A DNA stretch of 64,000 bases from Zea mays (Eukaryota; Streptophyta; Magnoliopsida; Poales; Poaceae), in NCBI RefSeq assembly GCF_902167145.1, contig NC_050096.1, positions 79,790,683 to 79,854,682 on the forward strand, in the 5' to 3' direction. Below are positions 59,406-64,000 of this stretch, piece after piece. Position 1 is the stretch's first letter. Each line of letters begins with the position of its first letter. Both the position numbers and the translations under genes were made by a program. Below the pieces are notes generated by a model, which had not been told where the DNA came from, did not search any database, and saw only the letters and a list, made by a program, of their open reading frames with translations.

Positions 59406-59864
59406 CTAATATTTAAACCAGTGGCGCTTAGCCACTGGCCTTGTTGCTGCCCCTGCCGCTACCGCTGCCATCGCCGCCGTCGCCCTTGCCCTTGCCGTCA
59501 CCTTCGCCGCCGTCGTCGTCGCCGTCGTCGTCGCCCTCGCCATCGCCGCCACCGCCGCCCTCCTCGGACGAGTCCGAGGAGTTCTCCTCATCCGAGGAGA
59601 CCTCCGACTCATCCGAGCCCTCGAGCCCGGCGCGCTCGACGGCCCGGATGTAGGACCACACCTCCGTGGTGATCCCCTGGGAGTCGTCTGAGTAATTAGA
59701 CGACGCCGGGGGAGAGGCAGGGATCGACGATCCCTCTGACTCAAAGGAGAACTCCTCCTCCAGTACTCCGAGTCGCCGAAGTCCTCCGAGGGAGGAGTTG
59801 GCTCGCGTTTCCGCTTATCACCGGAATGGTGTGAGGAACTCCCACCTTTCTTGCTCTTGCCCAT
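59406..59864 (-). pseudogene. Second, small antisense gene of element C (acidic product)
   Basis: The ATG at 59864 begins MGKSKKGGSSSHHSGDKRKR. After about 36 residues the best acidic reading lies in another frame (59661-59428, VWSYIRAVERAGLEGSDESE and a Ser/Asp/Glu then Gly/Asp-rich tail), so a one-base frameshift near 59750-59765 is likely. The unshifted frame remains open to 59406 but is Arg/Ala/Thr-only. A TATA box lies 80 bp upstream. I do not recognise the protein; the Lys/Arg start with an acidic tail resembles a small nuclear protein in composition only. Confidence 0.55.
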
Positions 59865-59942
59865 GGTGGAATAGAAGGGTAGTGAAGAAAGTAAGCAACA
59901 AGCGGCAGAAAGAGATGTGAAGATGCCGGAGAAGCAAGCACA

Positions 59943-59951
59943 CTATTTATA
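59943..59951 (-). promoter_or_regulatory. TATA box of the small antisense gene
   Basis: TATAAATAG on the minus strand, about 80 bp upstream of the ATG at 59864. A strong match in the right place. Confidence 0.75.
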
Positions 59952-60750
59952 GAAGAAGAAGGCAACCGCTCACCTCCTACCGTGACCACTGAACAGTCGC
60001 AAAAAATTCAATATGCAATTCAAACCGTCTGAAAACACGTCAGGCGGCTGGCGCCGTTCCACGTAACACGACACCCATTGGGACTCCAGTCAACTGCTTG
60101 AGCGATATGATTACACCGCGGTCACGTCAAGTTACTACTCAGAAGCAGTTTGCTAAACGCTCGGCGCACCAAGCCGTCCCTTACCCACACCCATTGGGGG
60201 GGACGTCCAGGAATTTTCAATAGATTTTTCCAAGCAGTCACATTCGTACAGTATACGCAATGAATACCTCAAGAGAGAAGGAAGATATCAACAGAGATCA
60301 GAGAGAAGCCAAATATAGCCGATGAGGTACAAGTCTAATCAACAGAAGCATTAAAGCACGAAGTGATATGAAGACTAGCCAAAGGCCATCTACCGAATGT
60401 CCAATCAGTCGCAGGTCAAATAAATTGCAAGACCAAACAAGATATGGGCAGATCGCATGCTCGATTTCATAGACAAAAATGAATGCTGACCTCTAAAGCA
60501 TAATGTTGATGATATAGTGCTGATCTCTAAAGCATTCGACAAAAGGAAAGGATGATTTCTAAAAAACAGCGTGAGATGAAGACCTTCGAGTGGATTATTT
60601 TCAAAAAATCCACTCAAAGCTCGGGGCTACACCATTGGGTGCACCTTCGGTGCACCCAATTAATCATCAACCCCAAGAAACAGAATGCTGATTTCTAAAG
60701 CATAAGACGAAGCAAAGACAAGGCTGACTTCTAAAAAGCACGAGTGGAAG
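59952..60750. other. Non-coding 3' part of element C before element D
   Basis: It includes ctgatttctaaaa-type repeats, a short inverted repeat gggtgcaccttcggtgcaccc (60632-60652) and a polypurine-like site at about 60615. No coding region recognised. Confidence 0.5.
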
Positions 60751-61989
60751 TGAAAGGGAAATGTGCCCTTGGGCCATTTCTAAGTATTTTGTTGATTGAG
60801 TGCCAACACAAGTGCTTTTGTGTTAATCTATGCAAAGTGGTGGACAAGGTGTAAATCAAGTCAAAAGGTATGTTTCTAGACTTAGTACATTGTTTTATGG
60901 ACTAATGTATTGTGTCTAAGTGCTGGAAACAGGAGAAATCGAATTGGAAAAGAGATGGCTTTGTTCAGCCAAAGTCTGCGCAGTCTGGGTGCACCGGACT
61001 GTCCGGTGGGGCACCGGACAGTGTCCGGTGCGCCAGACTAGCTCTAGCGAACTTGCTGCTCTCGGGACTTCGACGGCGGTGTACGGTATAAATCACCGGA
61101 CTGTCCGGTGGTGCACCGGACTGTCTGGTGAGCCGTTCACAGGCGAAGTCGTCGGTCTCGGGAAGCCATCAACGGCGTACGGCTATAATTCACCGGAATG
61201 TCCGGTGAGCCAATGGTCAGCCGGGGCAACGTTCGGCCGAGGATTCTGCGCGTGACGCGTGGCCGAGCCAACAGCCACATTGGAGCACTGGACTGTCCGA
61301 TGTGCACCGGACAGTGTTCGGTGCGCCAGTCGACAGAAGGCAAGAATTGCCTTCCTACAATGCTCTCAACGGCTCCTAGCTGCCTTGGGGCTGTAAAAGG
61401 GACCCCTTGGCGCATGGAGAAGATATCCAAGCATTCTTTGAGCATAGTTGATCACTCACACTTCGTTCTTGCGCACTTGTTCGACATTCTTAGTGATTTG
61501 AGCTCCGTTCTAGTGAGAAACTCGTGATAGTCTCTTGAGCTCAAGTCTGGGTCTTGTGTGTGCGTATTTGCTGTGATCTTTGTGTCTTGTGTGAGTTGCT
61601 CATCCCTCCCTTACTCCGCGCTTCTTTGTGAACATCTTTGTAAGGGCGAGAGACTCCAAGTTGTGGAGATTCCTTGCAAGCGGGATAAAGTAAAGCAAAG
61701 CAAAACACCGTGGTATTCAAGTGGGTCTTTGGACCGCTTGAGAGGGGTTGATTGCAACCCTCGTCCGTTGGGACGCCACAACGTGGAGTAGGCAAGCGTT
61801 GGTCTTGGCCGAACCACAGGATAAACCACTGTGCCATCTCTGTGTTGATCTTCTTGTGGTTATTGTGTTTTGCTAAGACTCCTCTCTAGCTACTTGGCAT
61901 TACTGTGCTAACTCCTAATCAAGTTTTTGTGGCTATAAGTTTTTAAGTTTTACAGGATCACCTATTCACCCCCCCTCTAGGTGCTCTCA
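60751..61989 (+). repeat. 5' LTR of element D
   Basis: Starts TGAAAGGGAAATGTGCCC and ends GGTGCTCTCA, 1239 bp. It has fewer intact GC palindromes than element A. The place of the TATA box (61392-61399) reads TGTAAAAG instead of TATAAAAG. Confidence 0.93.
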
Positions 61990-61991
61990 AT

Positions 61992-62004
61992 TGGTATCGG
62001 AGCC
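61992..62004 (+). promoter_or_regulatory. Primer binding site of element D
   Basis: TGGTATCGGAGCC, one base different from the site of element A (TGGTATCAGAGCC). Confidence 0.9.
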
Positions 62005-62039
62005 GATCTTTTCAAGAAAGGGACTAATCGCACGAAGAG

Positions 62040-64000
62040 ATGGATCCTAAGGGGAAGGGAATTGTGATCAATGAAAAGGAGAAGGAGTCCTTCGTCAATG
62101 AGCCAAAGGAGGACAAGCCTACCGACTCGGGCTCGGGCCACAAACGAAAAGACAGGAAGAAGAAGAAGACAAGACGCATCAAGGAGATCGTCTACTACGA
62201 CGACTGTGACGAGTCCACTTCTTCCCAAAAGGACAACGACGACAACGACTACGACAAAAGAAAGACGATTAACTCAAACTTCTCTTTCGATTATTCTCGT
62301 ATTCCGCATAGCTCAAATACACATTTGCTTTCCATTCCTCTTGGCAAACCTCCACACTTTGATGGGGAGGACTACAGATTTTGGAGTCACAAAATGCGTA
62401 GTCACTTGTTCTCTCTCCATCCAAGCATATGGGAGATTGTAGAGAGTGGAATGAAATTTGATAGCTCGGATAGTCCCATGTTTATAAATGAACAAATCCA
62501 TAAAAATGCACAAGCTACTACTGTCCTTTTAGCATCTTTGTGCAGGGAAGAGTACAATAAGGTGAGCAGCTTGAACAATGCCAAGCAGATCTGGGACACC
62601 CTCAGGATCTCACATGAGGGGAACGACGTCACCATGCTCACCAAAATGGAGTTGGTGGAGGGCGAGCTTGGAAGATTCGCAATGATAAGGGGAAAGGAGC
62701 CAACCCAAACATACAACCGGCTCAAGACCCTCATCAACAAGATAAGGAGCTACAGAAGCACACGTTGGACGGACCACGACGTCGTTCGCCTAATGCTAAG
62801 GTCTTTTACTGTACTTGATCCACATCTGGTGAACAATATTCGTGAAAATCCTAGGTACACCAAGATGTCGCCCGAAGAAGTTCTTGGGAAGTTCGTAAGC
62901 GGGCGAATGATGATCAAGGAGGCGAGATACGTCGACGATGCACTAAATGGACCAATCCAAGAGCCTCAAACTATTGCTCTCAAGGCAACAAGGAGCAAGG
63001 AGGCGCTACCTAGCAAAGTGGCGCAAGTTGAGGCGGCAGGGCTTAATGATGAAGAGATGGCCCTCATCATCAAGCGCTTCAAGACGGCGCTAAAGGGTCG
63101 CAAGGGGTAGCCAAGCAAGACCAAGACAAAGGGGAAGCGCTCATGCTTCAAATGTGGTAAGGTTGGTCATTTTATCGCTAACTGTCCCGATAATGATAGT
63201 GACCAGGAACAAGGGAACAAGAGGGAAAAGAAAAAAGCTTACAAGAAGGCTAAGGGCGAGGCACACCTTGGCAAGGAGTGGGACTCGAATTGTTCGTCGT
63301 CCGACTCCGACAACGAAGGACTCGCCACCACCGCCTTCAACAAATCAGCCCTCTTCCCCAACGAGCGTCACACATGCCTCATAGCAAAGGAGAAGAAGGT
63401 ATGTACTCGGAATACTACTTATGCTTCTTCAAGTGAGGATGAGTCTAGTGATGATGATGAAATAGATTATTCATGTTTATTCAAGGGCCTAGATAGAACC
63501 AAGGTGGATAAAATTAATGAATTAATTGATGCCTTGAATGATAAGAATAGATTATTAGAAAAGCAAGAGGATTTGTTGTATGAAGAACATGACAAATTTG
63601 TAGAGGCACAAAAATCTCATGCTTTAGAAGTTAAAAGGAATGAAATGCTTTCTGGTGAATTATCTACATGCCATGACTCTATTTCTAACTTAAAGAGAAT
63701 AAATGATGACTTGAATGCTAAGTTAGAAATAGCTAGTAAATCAACATCTCGTGTAGAAAATGTTGTAATGTGCAATAGGTGTAAAGATTTTAATATTGAT
63801 GCTTGTAGCAAACACCTAGCTTCAATTTCTAGATTGAATGATGAAGTGGCTAGTCTTAATGCCCAACTTAAGACTAGCAAAAGTGAATTTGATAAGTTAA
63901 AATTTGCAAGGGATGCCTACACGATTGGTAGACACCCCTCAATTAAGGATGGACTTGGCTTCAAGAGGGAAGCCAAGAACTTAACAAGCCATAAGGCTCC
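62040..64000 (+). pseudogene. Gag of element D with an in-frame stop (runs off the window)
   Basis: From ATG 62040 the frame matches the gag of element A nearly residue for residue (KPPHFDGEDYRFWSHKMRSH; NNIRENPRYTKMSPEEVLGK). TAG at 63108-63110 stops it just before the zinc knuckle. The same frame is open again afterwards, with CFKCGKVGHFIANC and the coiled-coil extension (about 63480-63900), to the window end. As it stands the product would lack the RNA-binding knuckle and coiled coil. Confidence 0.9.

Larger units (their letters stand above)
47993..60750 (+). mobile_element. Element C: Tat-type Gypsy retrotransposon with antisense genes (3' part outside the window)
   Basis: 5' LTR, primer site, gag, protease, RT, RNase H and integrase read on the plus strand to 54473. 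Then come a tandem array, a multi-exon antisense gene, a second array and a second antisense gene. Element D is inserted at 60751, so the 3' LTR must lie beyond the window. A polypurine-like gctcggggctac occurs at about 60620, but no LTR start follows. The primer site and the antisense domain match element B, so both belong to one lineage, on opposite strands here. Confidence 0.85.
60751..64000 (+). mobile_element. Element D: second Sirevirus, 5' part only
   Basis: The 5' LTR, primer site and gag match element A in order and sequence type but are clearly diverged, so it is a separate insertion. It is inserted into element C and runs off the window inside gag. Confidence 0.93.

Noticed and set aside
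60615..60652. 3' LTR start of element C after a polypurine-like site
   Set aside because: The following sequence does not match the start of the 5' LTR of C (TGTGGGGGAC), so the true 3' LTR is taken to lie outside the window.

Overview
The window looks like intergenic and accessory DNA from a large, repeat-rich grass genome, most likely maize (Zea mays) or a close relative. This is inferred from Sirevirus Copia elements with GC-palindrome LTRs, two Tat-type Gypsy elements with antisense genes, gene-capturing Helitrons and Tourist/Stowaway-like MITEs. Most of the 64 kb is nested transposable elements. The only gene that reads as an intact ordinary host gene is a secreted cystatin on the minus strand (18974-19363).

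Layout. 1-1870: part of a GC-rich LTR in minus orientation. 1871-4119: unclassified sequence ending in a B3-domain gene fragment. 4125-13182: complete Sirevirus (element A) with a GCTTA target duplication, near-identical LTRs, gag, and a pol with one in-frame stop. 13486-15018: short Helitron (minus) carrying a broken PP2C phosphatase copy. 15019-18900: unclassified LTR-like and AT-rich DNA. 18974-19363: cystatin. 19977-20640: hAT-like non-autonomous element. 20817-29150: probable large Helitron (minus) carrying exon fragments of an SR splicing factor, an RBP45/47-type RNA-binding protein, a START/EDR2-like protein and an AIP1-like WD40 protein. 29294-29495: Tourist-like MITE. 29690-45038: a second MITE split by a 15-kb Tat-type Gypsy element (element B, minus strand, AATGT target duplication, 29715-44754). 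45110-45778: diverged Copia LTR remnant. 46449-47990: start of a Gypsy element (element E). 47993 onward: another Tat-type Gypsy element (element C, plus strand). 60751 to the window end: a second Sirevirus (element D) inserted in C.

The most interesting feature is shared by B and C. Downstream of pol, each carries a long multi-exon gene on the opposite strand, convergent with pol. Both encode a Transposase_28-like ('putative gypsy type transposon') N-terminal domain followed by acidic and coiled-coil regions. In B the exons, splice sites and TATA box can be read directly; in C there is also a second small antisense gene with its own TATA box, plus tandem-repeat arrays flanking the module. 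All copies carry frameshifts or stops. Additional ORFs of this kind are known in Tat-lineage elements such as Grande; what they do is not established.

Nesting gives a relative order: E is older than C, which is older than D, and the MITE at 29690 is older than B. A is recent, with LTRs differing at roughly 1% by eye.
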